Origin: Nesterenkonia halotolerans
GTDB lineage: Bacteria > Actinomycetota > Actinomycetes > Actinomycetales > Micrococcaceae
Direction of reading: 5' to 3'
Length of the DNA: 64,000 nt
Assembly (NCBI RefSeq): GCF_014874065.1
Contig: NZ_JADBEE010000002.1
Coordinates: forward strand, 62,001-126,000
In this document: in pieces, positions 25,580-34,248 of the stretch
How positions within the stretch are numbered: position 1 is the first letter of the stretch
How the letters are laid out: each line of letters opens with the position of its first letter
Program-made: the position numbers and the translations under genes
Notes under the pieces: generated by a model
Seen by the model: only the letters and a program-made list of their open reading frames with translations
Databases searched by the model: none
Told to the model about the DNA's origin: nothing

Positions 25580-27205
25580 ATGTCGTTCTATAACTCTCGC
25601 GAGACTTTGGTGCCCGAAATGCTTTCGGCCATGACGCAGACTCTTGAGTTGGAAGAGCTTGAGACTTCTGAAGGGACAACAGTTCTCGTAGGAGCCGCGT
25701 CAGAGCGTGACCCATCTCGAGTCGCCGTCATCTCAGGTGGTGGATCAGGTCATGAGCCTGCGCATGCCGGCTTCATTGGTGAGGGAATGTTGGACGCGGC
25801 CATACCTGGCGAGATCTTCTCCTCTCCCTCGGTGACCGCAGTGCTGGAGGGTATTCGGCATGTTGCCGGTACGGCTGGGTGCCTGCTGGTGATCAAGAAC
25901 TACACCGGTGATCGCCTGAACTTCGGGCTTGCTGCTGAGCGCGCGCGTCAAGAGGGCTACAAGGTCGAAACCGTCCTCGTTGCTGACGATGTAGCACTCC
26001 CTGGCTTCGCGCAGCCGCGCGGGCTCGCCGGCACGATATTGGTGCACAAGGTGGCGGGAGCCGCTGCGTCGGCGGGCGAGGATCTCACTGAAGTAGCAGA
26101 CGCTGCTCGCCGGGCGGCGGCGTCGATTCGCACCATCGGGCTGGCCCTTGGGCCGGTTCAGCTGCCAGGTGGCGCTCCTGATCTCGAGCGTGGCGCCGAG
26201 CTGGGCATGGGAATCCACAACGAACCTGGCGCCAAGACCATCTCTGTTGACAGTGCTGCCGACGCGGTCGCACGGGTTCTCGAGTCTCTGGAGATCGATG
26301 CTGGGCCCCAGAAGCTGGTGGTCATGCTGAACGACCTCGGCGGATGTTCAGCCCAGGAGGGTCTTGTTCTTACTCATGAACTGATTCGCCAGATTGGCCC
26401 GTCCCGAATCGCACGCTTCATCGGCCCGGTGAGAGTGATGACATCTCTTGGAATGCAAGGGTTCTCCGTCACGGTCATGCCTGCAGACGATGCCCTGGTC
26501 GCTGCGTTGGAGAGGCCGACTACGGCCCCTGCCTGGACAGCCCCGAAGAAAGTCAAGGAATCGCCTCGGCGAACAAAGAGCAGACAACAGGAACAACGAG
26601 ATACACCTATGGGCGTTTCCTCCGGAAATCAGATTGAAGAGAGGGTCAGGCAGGGGTGCTTGACGCTCATCGAGCTGAAGGCTGTACTCGACGATCTTGA
26701 CAGGTCCACCGGAGACGGCGATGCAGGAACAACGTTCCGCGCTGGGGCCGAAGCTATCCTCGCGGACCTCGACGCGGGCACTCTGGGATTCGCCGACCAG
26801 GCCGCGGGCATGAACCGCGTCGCGACAATCCTTGAAACACGCATGGGCGGCTCCTCGGGAGTGCTTCTTGCGATACTCACGACTGCTATGTCGGAGGTGT
26901 TGGCTCGAGACGCCAACTGGGCAGATGCCCTGGGTGCCGGGCTCAACGCAATGATCCACCATGGCGGCGCCGAAGAAGGACACTCCACGATGATCGACGC
27001 AATCGCCCCAGCATTCAGAGTCCTGGACGCGGGTGGCGGACTGGTGGAAGCCGCACGGGAGGCGGAATCAGGTGCACGAGGAACGGCTGAATTCGCAGCC
27101 CAGGCCGGTCGAGCCGCCTATGTTCCTGACGCTGCCTCTCTAGGTGTCGAAGACCCAGGAGCCAAAGCAGTTGCCGCGCTTCTCACCGCTCTCAGCAGGA
27201 ATTAG
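25580..27205 (+). CDS. Fused dihydroxyacetone kinase (DhaK-DhaL)
   Basis: The 541-residue protein joins a DhaK domain (1-320) to a DhaL domain (344-541) through a basic linker. DhaK residues are present: SGGGSGHEPAHAG (52-64, H58) and the substrate-binding histidine H213 in GMGIHNEPG. DhaL has the nucleotide/Mg motif DRSTGDGDAG with D374, D379 and D381, then GGSSGVLL. The arrangement implies direct ATP use rather than PTS phosphate. An ATG (26609) opens the DhaL part, which may once have been separate. Many third codon positions are A or T, unlike neighbours, suggesting recent transfer. The SD is GGGGGAG. Confidence 0.9.
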   Translation: MSFYNSRETLVPEMLSAMTQTLELEELETSEGTTVLVGAASERDPSRVAVISGGGSGHEPAHAGFIGEGMLDAAIPGEIFSSPSVTAVLEGIRHVAGTAGCLLVIKNYTGDRLNFGLAAERARQEGYKVETVLVADDVALPGFAQPRGLAGTILVHKVAGAAASAGEDLTEVADAARRAAASIRTIGLALGPVQLPGGAPDLERGAELGMGIHNEPGAKTISVDSAADAVARVLESLEIDAGPQKLVVMLNDLGGCSAQEGLVLTHELIRQIGPSRIARFIGPVRVMTSLGMQGFSVTVMPADDALVAALERPTTAPAWTAPKKVKESPRRTKSRQQEQRDTPMGVSSGNQIEERVRQGCLTLIELKAVLDDLDRSTGDGDAGTTFRAGAEAILADLDAGTLGFADQAAGMNRVATILETRMGGSSGVLLAILTTAMSEVLARDANWADALGAGLNAMIHHGGAEEGHSTMIDAIAPAFRVLDAGGGLVEAAREAESGARGTAEFAAQAGRAAYVPDAASLGVEDPGAKAVAALLTALSRN

Positions 27206-27258
27206 ACCGACTCTTCACACGTGAGCGTGGAGTCCTGCTCGAGGGGGGCGGGGGCGTC

Positions 27259-27278
27259 GGGGTTTCCCTCAGAACCCC
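27259..27278. terminator. Hairpin between convergent dihydroxyacetone kinase gene and menB
   Basis: GGGGTT (27259-27264) pairs with AACCCC (27273-27278) over an 8-nt loop in a 186-nt convergent gap. The rest of the gap holds no convincing gene. Confidence 0.45.
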
Positions 27279-27391
27279 CTGCCCACGATGCGTGGCGGGC
27301 CAATGAGGTCCTCAGGAGAGCCGCGACTTTCTCTTGCAGGCGGAGCTCGACCCGACCGGTTGGCTCCGGCGCGCAGACATGGGCACTGGAC

Positions 27392-28381
27392 TCAGTAGTA
27401 GTACGGGAACTCGGACCAGTTCGGCTCGCGCTTGCCCAGGAAGGCGTCACGCCCTTCCACAGCCTCGTCGGTCATGTATCCCATGCGGGTCGCCTCACCG
27501 GCAAAGACCTGCTGGCCTGCCAGTCCGTCGTCGGCGGCGTTGAACGCGAACTTCAGCATCCGGATGGCCTGCGGGGACTGGCCTGCGATGTCGGCGGCGT
27601 ACTCCAGGGCAACCTCTTCGAGACGCTCATGGTCCACCGCCTCATTGACCGCGCCCGCGGCCACCATGTCCTCGGCGGAGTGCTCGCGGGCGAGGAAGAA
27701 GATCTCACGGGCCTTCTTCTGCCCCACCTGACGGGCCAGCAGTGCGGAGCCGTAGCCCGCGTCGAAGGAGCCCACCGTCGCGTCGGTCTGCTTGAACTTC
27801 CCGTGCTGGCGCGAGGCGATGCTCAGATCGGCCACCACGTGCAGGGAGTGTCCGCCACCTGCGGCCCAGCCGTTGACCACGGCGATGACCACCTTGGGCA
27901 TGGTGCGGATGAGCCGCTGGACCTCGAGGATGTGGAGCCTGCCGGCGCGAGCCGGATCGATGGTCTCGGCGGTGTCGCCCTCGGCGTAGCGGTAGCCGTC
28001 GCGGCCGCGGATGCGCTGGTCTCCGCCGGAGCAGAAGCTGTGCCCGCCGTCCTTGGGGGAGGGCCCGTTTCCGGTGAGCAGCACGGCGCCCACATCAGGG
28101 GTCATCCGCGCGTGGTCCAGCGCCCGGTAGAGCTCGTCCACGGTGCCGGGACGGAAGGCGTTGCGCACCTCGGGGCGGTCGAAGGCGATCCGCACCGCGG
28201 GGAGATCCGCGGTGATCGTCCCCGCCTCGTCACGGCGCACCCGCCGGTGATACGTGACATCGGTGAAGTCGAACCCCTCCACCACGCGCCACTGCCACGG
28301 GTCGAAGATGTCCGAGACCTGCGGCGGCAGGACCGCGGGGGAGGAGTCGTTCGGGCTGCTGGGAGTATCTGATCCGATCAC
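27392..28381 (-). CDS. menB: 1,4-dihydroxy-2-naphthoyl-CoA synthase
   Basis: MenB cyclises o-succinylbenzoyl-CoA. The 329-residue crotonase-fold protein shows CSGGDQRIRGRDGY, AVVNGWAAGGGHSLHVVADL with the oxyanion-hole glycines, DATVGSFDAGYGS, and the C-terminal FPYYY end typical of MenB. The extended N-terminus (about 1-50) is usual in actinobacteria. GTG 28381 follows TAGACT (28389-28394) by 7 nt. It is separated from menE by the 6-kb accessory block. Confidence 0.94.
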   Translation of the reverse strand: MIGSDTPSSPNDSSPAVLPPQVSDIFDPWQWRVVEGFDFTDVTYHRRVRRDEAGTITADLPAVRIAFDRPEVRNAFRPGTVDELYRALDHARMTPDVGAVLLTGNGPSPKDGGHSFCSGGDQRIRGRDGYRYAEGDTAETIDPARAGRLHILEVQRLIRTMPKVVIAVVNGWAAGGGHSLHVVADLSIASRQHGKFKQTDATVGSFDAGYGSALLARQVGQKKAREIFFLAREHSAEDMVAAGAVNEAVDHERLEEVALEYAADIAGQSPQAIRMLKFAFNAADDGLAGQQVFAGEATRMGYMTDEAVEGRDAFLGKREPNWSEFPYYY

Positions 28382-28388
28382 AGCAGCG

Positions 28389-28394
28389 AGTCTA
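28389..28394 (-). promoter_or_regulatory. -10 box of leaderless menB
   Basis: TAGACT on the reverse strand lies 7 nt before GTG 28381. Confidence 0.5.
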
Positions 28395-28454
28395 CCGAGG
28401 AGGGCAGGTGCGCCGTCGTCGGCCGCGTGATCCCGCCCGCGACCCGCGAGATTG

Positions 28455-28513
28455 TCGTAGAGCTCTAGCGAATCGTAGAGCTATAGCTCAACGATAATGC
28501 GAAAGCTCTACGA
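28455..28513 (+). promoter_or_regulatory. Multi-site palindromic operator array upstream of tenA
   Basis: Half-site TCGTAGAGCT occurs at 28455-28464 and 28473-28482. Its inverted form is AGCTCTAGCGA at 28461-28471, AGCTCAACGA at 28485-28494 and AGCTCTACGA at 28504-28513. The central copy makes a 22-bp palindrome (28473-28494) with a single mismatched pair and a perfect GAGCTATAGCTC core. The first copy has a perfect TAGAGCTCTA core. A -10-like GATAAT (28493-28498) overlaps the central palindrome. This is a strong repressor-site signature; the regulator is unknown. Confidence 0.65.
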
Positions 28514-28583
28514 TAACTTGGGGGGTGGGCCGGCCTGCCGCGCACGGCAGGGCAGGCGGGGACCGGATCTACGAGAGGAATCG

Positions 28584-29243
28584 ATGAGCGCAGCGACATT
28601 CACCGACCAGGCCTGGGAGCGGACCGCCGGGATCCGGAGCGAGATCGACGCGCTGCCGTTCCTGCGGCAGCTCGAGGACGGTTCGCTTCCGCGCGCGATC
28701 TTCGAGAACTACATGGGCCAGGACGCGCTGTACCTCACCGGCTACGCCCGGGCGCTCGCGGCCTGCGCGGCCCAGTCCACCGATCCCGAGCACATCATCT
28801 TCTGGTCCCGCGCGGCCGCCGGCGCGATCGAGGAGGAGCGCGCGCTGCACGCCACCCACGTCGTGGACTTCTCCGCCGTCACGCCCTCGCCCACCACGGT
28901 GGCCTACACGTCCTTCGAGCTCGCCCTGGTCTCGGCCGGGTCCCTGCCGGTGCTCGCCGCCAGCGTGCTGCCCTGCTTCTGGATCTACGACGACGTCGGC
29001 ACTCGCCTCAAGGCGCGCGTCGGGTCCCTGGAGGGTCATCCCTACGCCGACTGGGTCACTGCCTACGGCGACCCGGAGTTCCACGAGCTCACTCGGAGGG
29101 CCCGGCTGATCGTCGACGAGCTCGCCGCCACCGCCAGCGAAGAGACCCGCGCCGCCATGCATCGGGCCTACCACCGCGCCAGCCAGTACGAATGGATGTT
29201 CTGGGACTCCGCGCACCGGATCGAGACGTGGCCGGTGGCCTGA
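28584..29243 (+). CDS. tenA: TenA family protein (thiaminase II / aminopyrimidine salvage)
   Basis: ATG 28584 is preferred because AGAGGAA lies just upstream; the frame from 28497 runs through the operator array. The 219-residue all-helical protein has the TenA active-site region SVLPCFWIYDDVG with its cysteine, the early FENYMGQDALYLTGYARAL, and the late YEWMFWDSAH with the conserved glutamate. It hydrolyses thiamine breakdown products to recover hydroxymethylpyrimidine. No TPP riboswitch is recognisable; a protein-type operator array is present instead. The DUF2332 gene follows after 2 nt. Confidence 0.88.
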   Translation: MSAATFTDQAWERTAGIRSEIDALPFLRQLEDGSLPRAIFENYMGQDALYLTGYARALAACAAQSTDPEHIIFWSRAAAGAIEEERALHATHVVDFSAVTPSPTTVAYTSFELALVSAGSLPVLAASVLPCFWIYDDVGTRLKARVGSLEGHPYADWVTAYGDPEFHELTRRARLIVDELAATASEETRAAMHRAYHRASQYEWMFWDSAHRIETWPVA

Positions 29244-29245
29244 TC

Positions 29246-30277
29246 ATGCACGAGCTGCCCGACCGAGAATCAGCCGATGCTGGGGGCCTGACGCAGCTCC
29301 AGGAGCACTACCGCGTCTTCGCTGAGATCGAGGCCGCGCCGGTCTCCCCGCGCTACGCCCGATGGGCCGCGGGAGTGGCCGAGGACGCCGAGCTCCTGCA
29401 GCGGCTCCTTGTACTTCCCTCGGCGAAGCGTCAGGCGAATCTCCTCTTCGCCTCCGCTCAGTTCCACGGGGTGCAGGCCGAGCAGTGGGCGCAGGCCCGC
29501 GCGCAGATCCTCAGCGGCTGGACAGAGATCTCCGCGACCATGCGCGGTCGCGCGACCCAGACCAACGAGCCCGGTCGCATCGCTGCGCTGAACCTTGCCT
29601 TCTCCGTCATCCAGGACGACGACGCGCCGCTCGCGCTGATCGAGGTGGGTGCCTCCGCCGGTCTCTGCCTCTACCCCGATGCGTGGCCCACCCGATACCT
29701 CCGCGCCGGGCAGGCTGATCGTGAACTCGTGCCACCCGAGGGGGCGCTGCGCAGCGCGGTGCAGCTGAGCTGTGAGCTCAGCGGCCTGGAGGCCCCACGG
29801 GCGCTGCCGCGCGTGGGCTACCGGGCAGGCATCGATCTGAACCCGCTGGACCTCACCGACGCGGAGGATCAGCGCTGGCTCGAGTCGCTCATCTGGCCCG
29901 GCATGGAGTACCGCATCCCGCGGATCCGCGCCGGCGCAGAGATTCTGGCCCAGGACCCTCCGGCGATGTTCGCCGGAGACCTCAACGACCGATTGGCCCA
30001 GGTGCTCGATCAGGTCCCTGCCGGCATGACCCCGGTGGTGTTCCACACCGCCGTGCTCGCCTATCTGAACAGGCAGGATCGACGCCGGTTCCGCAGCCAG
30101 GTCGAAGCGGCAGGGGTGCGCTGGGTCAGCAATGAGGGGATCCGGATCATCGAGGGCTTCGCTGAGCAGCTGCCGCGGGAGAGCGAGGCGGAGTCAGGCT
30201 TCGTGCTGAGCCTGGACGGGGAACCGCTGGCGCGCACCACGCCGCATGGGCAGGCAGCGCGAGCCCTGCGCCGGTGA
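29246..30277 (+). CDS. DUF2332 family protein
   Basis: ATG 29246 is 2 nt after the tenA stop; the frame from 29192 overlaps tenA and is less likely. The 343-residue protein shows DUF2332 features: LQEHYRVFAEIEAAPVSPRY at the start, ALIEVGASAGLCLYPD (a methyltransferase-like glycine motif) and VVFHTAVLAYLN. The fold is probably related to SAM-dependent methyltransferases, but activity is unproven. It is probably co-transcribed with tenA. It converges with the methyltransferase gene 6 nt away. Confidence 0.8.
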   Translation: MHELPDRESADAGGLTQLQEHYRVFAEIEAAPVSPRYARWAAGVAEDAELLQRLLVLPSAKRQANLLFASAQFHGVQAEQWAQARAQILSGWTEISATMRGRATQTNEPGRIAALNLAFSVIQDDDAPLALIEVGASAGLCLYPDAWPTRYLRAGQADRELVPPEGALRSAVQLSCELSGLEAPRALPRVGYRAGIDLNPLDLTDAEDQRWLESLIWPGMEYRIPRIRAGAEILAQDPPAMFAGDLNDRLAQVLDQVPAGMTPVVFHTAVLAYLNRQDRRRFRSQVEAAGVRWVSNEGIRIIEGFAEQLPRESEAESGFVLSLDGEPLARTTPHGQAARALRR

Positions 30278-30283
30278 TCCCGC

Positions 30284-31135
30284 TCAGCTCAGCGGCTTCT
30301 GCGCCAGGAAGATCATCTCCGGGGAGTCCTCGCTGAGCTCCTCGCGATCCCAGTCTCCCCAGAGCTGCCGGATCTCGAACCCGGCGGCGGTCAGCGATTC
30401 CCGCAGCACCGCAAGCGGGCGGTAGCGCAGGGTCTCCTCGGCGATGATCTCCCGGGCGTCAGGCAGCAGGTTATGCGCTCGGGCGGTGATCAGCTGCCCG
30501 TCCACGGCATCCTGGCGCACCCCGGCGATCTCCATCCAGGAGGTGAACTCTCCGCCGCCGGGATGCGGCTGCGTCTCCCGCGTGGACTCGGCATCCCAGG
30601 CGTCAAGCTCCAGGGCGGCGGGGTTCCGTGATTCGAAGGCCAGGTGTCCGCCGGGGCTCAGCGCTTGCCAGGCCTGCGCCAGGACCGCGTCCCAGTCCGC
30701 CCGCTCGAGGAAGTACTGGGCCACATGGCCCTCCATGACCACCGCATCTGCGGTGCCGGTCTCCAGCTGATCGGCGAACCCATGGATCCAGCTGACCTGC
30801 TCGTCGACCCCTGCTCGGGCGCTGCGAGCCCGGGCGACGTCGATCATCGCCGCCGAGGGATCCACACCGACCACCCGGAACCCGTGCTGGGCCAGCAGGA
30901 CACCGAGCACGCCGGTCCCGCAGCCGACGTCGGCCACCCGCCGGGTACCCAGCTCCTCGAGCAGCTCCAGGTAGAACTCGTGGTCCCAGCCACCGGCGTT
31001 CTCCACGTCGTAGATCGCCACGAGCTCCGGATCCTGGACCCAGGCGAAGGCGGGGTCCACCTGCGGCCCGGAATCAGGTCCGGGGGCAGGTCCGGAAGCA
31101 GGCCCCTGGGCCGCGGCGGAACCGGTCGAGCTCAT
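30284..31135 (-). CDS. Class I SAM-dependent methyltransferase
   Basis: The 283-residue protein has motif I VADVGCGTGVLGVLLAQHG, followed by VVGVDPSAAMIDVAR and SPGGHLAFESRNP. The N-terminal 35 residues are Pro/Gly/Ala-rich and likely disordered. The substrate is unknown. Its ATG overlaps the stop of the S9 peptidase gene by 4 nt, so it is translated as the second gene of that unit. Confidence 0.85.
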   Translation of the reverse strand: MSSTGSAAAQGPASGPAPGPDSGPQVDPAFAWVQDPELVAIYDVENAGGWDHEFYLELLEELGTRRVADVGCGTGVLGVLLAQHGFRVVGVDPSAAMIDVARARSARAGVDEQVSWIHGFADQLETGTADAVVMEGHVAQYFLERADWDAVLAQAWQALSPGGHLAFESRNPAALELDAWDAESTRETQPHPGGGEFTSWMEIAGVRQDAVDGQLITARAHNLLPDAREIIAEETLRYRPLAVLRESLTAAGFEIRQLWGDWDREELSEDSPEMIFLAQKPLS

Positions 31136-33399
31136 CGGACCAGACCGCCCGCACCGAGGTGATGTGCGAGGAAGGCATAGTCCCAGGCGCGTTCCTTCCA
31201 GCTCTCGTACCGGCCTGAGGCGCCGCCGTGCCCGCCGTCCATCTCGATCTTCATCACCACGGGGGCGTCACCCTGCTGGTGCTCGCGCAGGACCTGGACC
31301 CATTTGGCCGGTTCCACGTAGAGCACCCGGGTGTCGTGGAGGCTGGTCACCGCGGCGATCGCCGGATACTCGACGTCACGGACGTTCTCGTAGGGGGCGT
31401 AGGACTTCATGTACCGGTAGACCTCGGGGTCGGTGATCGGGTTGCCCCACTCCTCCCACTCCAGCGCCGAGAGCGGCAGCTCCGGGTCCAGGATCGAGGT
31501 CAGATTGTCCACGAAGGGCACCTGCGCCAAGATGGCCACGTACTTCTCCGGGGCGAGATTGGCCACCGCCCCCATGAGCAGCCCGCCCGCTGAGCCGCCG
31601 AGCGTGGCGATCCGCGCAGGATCGGCCCACCGCTGGGCGACCAGGTGGTCGGTGGCGGCGATGAAGTCGGTGAAGGTGTTGGTCTTCTTCAGCTTCTTCC
31701 CGTCCTCGTACCAGCCGCGGCCGAGCTCGCCGCCGCCACGCACATGGGCGATGGCGAAGACGATGCCGCGGTCCAGCAGCGAGAGCCTCGGGATCCCGAA
31801 GCTGGGGTCCATGCTCATCTCATAGGAGCCGTAGCCGTAGACCAAGGTCGGATTGCTGCCGTCGGCGCTCACGTCCCGGTGGTGCAGGACCGTGATCGGC
31901 ACTGTGATCTCCGAGCCGTCGGCCCGGGTGTCGCCCGTCGGCGCCCAGAGGCGCGTGGCGCGGTAGGCGTCGAGGTCCACGTCATGGACCGGGGTCTCCC
32001 GGCGCAGCACCGGTGTCCCCTCGGCATGATCGATGTCATAGATCCGGGTCGGGGTCAGCCAGGACTCATAGGCGACCCGGAAGAGCGGGGCCTCGTATTC
32101 GGCGGCGATGACCGCGCAGGTGTAGAGCTCCTCGCCGAAGGCCGGCCCGGGCAGTGTGGAGGTCAGCACGGGAGCCGCGCCCTCGCGAGCCGCGCGCAGC
32201 GTGTCCAGGGAAAGCATCTGGACCGACTCGATGGTGTCGCGCCGCGCGGCGACGATCACCTGCGCGGCGGTGACGGTCACACCCTCGAGCTTCACGGTCT
32301 CCTCATGAGGCAGCACGAGCCGACCCAGGTCCAGCGGCCGGTCGGCAGCCTGTCCCGTGAGCTCCGCTGCGGTGGTCAGTGAGAGTGCGTTGTTCGGTCC
32401 GGCCTGGTTGTGGGTGACCAGCAGCAGGCGCTCGCCGTCGAGCACGATCGGGTCGATGCTGTGCAGTATCCGCCGCTCGGCGCCGATCAGCAGCACCGGC
32501 TCCGCCGCGGGGTCAGTGACGTCGAGCAGCCGGGACTCGTCGTACTCGGAGTTCCCAGAGATGATGAGCAGCTCGCGCTTGTCTGCCGAGAGCCCGACAC
32601 CGGTCCAGAGCTGCTCGTCCATGATCTCCAGGAGCAGCCGGTCCTCTTCTGCAGCCGTTCCCAGTGTGTGCATGTAGAGCCGGTGGGGCCGCCAGGCGGC
32701 ATCGGCCACCATGTAGTAGGCGCGCGCTCCGGTGGGTTCGAGCACGGGCCCGCCATGGACGCTGCCCACCTCTTCCGGCAGGTTCTCTCCGGTGGTCAGG
32801 TCGCGGAACCGCAGCGTGTAGAGCTCATCCCCGGAGGTGTCCTCGGAGTAGGCCAGCAGCGTCCCCTCGGCGCTGAGCGACATTCCGCCGAGCTGGTAGA
32901 AGGGATGCTTCGCCGCCTCGGCGTTGGTGTCGAAGATGGTCTCCTCGCCGGCGAGCGTGACGCCGGCCTGGACCTGTGGCGGGGTCCAGGACCCGCGGTT
33001 GGCGTCGTCGTCGGCCGCGGAGTTCCGGTCCTGGTCGGTCTCGGCGGGGACCCGGCAGTAGATGGCGTGCTGCTCGCCCTCGAGGGTGCGCGTGAAGTAC
33101 CACCAGTCGCCGCGACGGGAGGGGACCGAGAGGTCGGTCTCCACGGTGCGGTGCTTGATCTCGGAGAAGATGGCCTCCCGCAGCGGCTGCTGGTCCGCGG
33201 TGACTGCCTCGGCGTAAGAGTTCTCGGCGTGAAGATGCTCGATGACCTCGGCGGAGTCCTTCTCGCGCAGCCATTCGTAGTGGTCCACGAACGTGTCGCC
33301 GTGGTGGGTGCGCGAGGTCGGGAGCTGCTTCGCCCGTGGAGCTGTCGGGCGGCTGGTGTCGGTGGCTGAGGAGCTCTGCGCGGGGGTTGAATCGGACAT
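31132..33399 (-). CDS. S9 family peptidase, oligopeptidase B-like
   Basis: ATG 33399 is chosen; the upstream TTG at 33411 is weaker. The 755-residue serine peptidase has an N-terminal beta-propeller (about 60-430) gating an alpha/beta-hydrolase domain. The catalytic serine lies in LGGSAGGLLMGAVAN, the aspartate in ASLHDTRV, and the histidine in DGGHGG. YGSYEMSMDP and HVRGGGELGRGW are typical of oligopeptidase B and prolyl oligopeptidase. No signal peptide is visible, so it is cytoplasmic peptide turnover. It leads a two-gene unit with the methyltransferase. Confidence 0.9.
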   Translation of the reverse strand: MSDSTPAQSSSATDTSRPTAPRAKQLPTSRTHHGDTFVDHYEWLREKDSAEVIEHLHAENSYAEAVTADQQPLREAIFSEIKHRTVETDLSVPSRRGDWWYFTRTLEGEQHAIYCRVPAETDQDRNSAADDDANRGSWTPPQVQAGVTLAGEETIFDTNAEAAKHPFYQLGGMSLSAEGTLLAYSEDTSGDELYTLRFRDLTTGENLPEEVGSVHGGPVLEPTGARAYYMVADAAWRPHRLYMHTLGTAAEEDRLLLEIMDEQLWTGVGLSADKRELLIISGNSEYDESRLLDVTDPAAEPVLLIGAERRILHSIDPIVLDGERLLLVTHNQAGPNNALSLTTAAELTGQAADRPLDLGRLVLPHEETVKLEGVTVTAAQVIVAARRDTIESVQMLSLDTLRAAREGAAPVLTSTLPGPAFGEELYTCAVIAAEYEAPLFRVAYESWLTPTRIYDIDHAEGTPVLRRETPVHDVDLDAYRATRLWAPTGDTRADGSEITVPITVLHHRDVSADGSNPTLVYGYGSYEMSMDPSFGIPRLSLLDRGIVFAIAHVRGGGELGRGWYEDGKKLKKTNTFTDFIAATDHLVAQRWADPARIATLGGSAGGLLMGAVANLAPEKYVAILAQVPFVDNLTSILDPELPLSALEWEEWGNPITDPEVYRYMKSYAPYENVRDVEYPAIAAVTSLHDTRVLYVEPAKWVQVLREHQQGDAPVVMKIEMDGGHGGASGRYESWKERAWDYAFLAHHLGAGGLVR

Positions 33400-33458
33400 G
33401 CGGCTATTCAATCAGACCTGAAAACCTCGGGAAGATCCCGCGGGGGCCGTCTGGGCCG

Positions 33459-34166
33459 TCACTCGCCGGCGCGCACGAGTCCGCATTCATAGGCGTAGAC
33501 CACCATCTGGGTCCGGTCCCGCAGGGCCAGCTTGGTGAGGATCCGGGAGACATGGGTCTTGACCGTCTGCTCGGCCAGGTAGAGCTCCGCGGCGATCTCG
33601 GTGTTGGAGCGGCCCCGGGCGACGGCGGTCATCACCTCACGCTCCCGCTCCGTCAGCTCGGAGACCAGGCCGGACTGCTTCGGACTCGCAGAGGGGCGCG
33701 TGGCGTAGTCAGAGATCAGCGTGCGGGTGATCTTCGGCGAGAGCAGCGCATCGCCGCTGGCCACCACGCGCACCGCCTGCACGAGCTCCTCGGGGGTCGC
33801 ATCCTTGAGCAGGAATCCGCTGGCACCGGCGCGCAGCGCGTCGAAGACGTACTCGTCGGCGTCGAAGGTGGTCAGCATCAGGATGCGTGGGGGAGTGCCG
33901 GTCATGGCGAGGATCTGCCGGGTGGCCTCGAGACCGTTGACCTTGGGCATGCGGATGTCCATGAGGACCACGTCCGGGGTGGTGCTGTGCACGACGTCGA
34001 CGATCCCGTCCCCGTCCGAGGCCGTGCCTGTCACGCTGATGTCCTCCTGGGCGTCGAGCAGCGCGGCGAACCCGGCTCGGATCATGGACTGGTCGTCCAC
34101 GATCAACACCCGGATCGAGGGGCCGGAGGGCGTGGCCGAGGAGGCGGCGGGAACGACTGGGGACAT
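33459..34166 (-). CDS. NarL/LuxR-type response regulator
   Basis: The 235-residue protein has a receiver domain with phospho-acceptor D70 in VVLMDIRMPKVNG and the KDAT lysine motif, then a LuxR-type HTH (about 168-212: ELTEREREVMTAVARGRSN). It is divergent from its likely partner histidine kinase, with an 82-nt shared region. ATG 34166 follows TAGCGT (34173-34178) by 6 nt. Context suggests control of the desaturase beyond the kinase gene (inference). Confidence 0.9.
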   Translation of the reverse strand: MSPVVPAASSATPSGPSIRVLIVDDQSMIRAGFAALLDAQEDISVTGTASDGDGIVDVVHSTTPDVVLMDIRMPKVNGLEATRQILAMTGTPPRILMLTTFDADEYVFDALRAGASGFLLKDATPEELVQAVRVVASGDALLSPKITRTLISDYATRPSASPKQSGLVSELTEREREVMTAVARGRSNTEIAAELYLAEQTVKTHVSRILTKLALRDRTQMVVYAYECGLVRAGE

Positions 34167-34172
34167 GGTCCA

Positions 34173-34178
34173 ACGCTA
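34173..34178 (-). promoter_or_regulatory. -10 box of leaderless response regulator gene
   Basis: TAGCGT on the reverse strand lies 6 nt before ATG 34166. Confidence 0.5.
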
Positions 34179-34248
34179 CCCCGGTACCGCAGCGCTTCGG
34201 GCCTGTGATGTGATGTGTCCATCATGACCACCAGGGAAGAGCATCGCC

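Noticed and set aside
26560..26640. Possible frameshift or split gene at the DhaK-DhaL junction
   Set aside because: The frame is continuous through the linker with no stop; fused DhaKL proteins are known, so it is treated as one gene with a possible internal start.
27206..27391. 82-residue reverse ORF (27202-27450) between the dihydroxyacetone kinase gene and menB
   Set aside because: It overlaps menB out of frame, has no RBS and no recognisable family; the gap is better read as a terminator region.
28497..28583. N-terminal extension of TenA from the ATG at 28497
   Set aside because: It would lie on the operator array and -10 region and has no RBS; ATG 28584 has an SD and matches family length.
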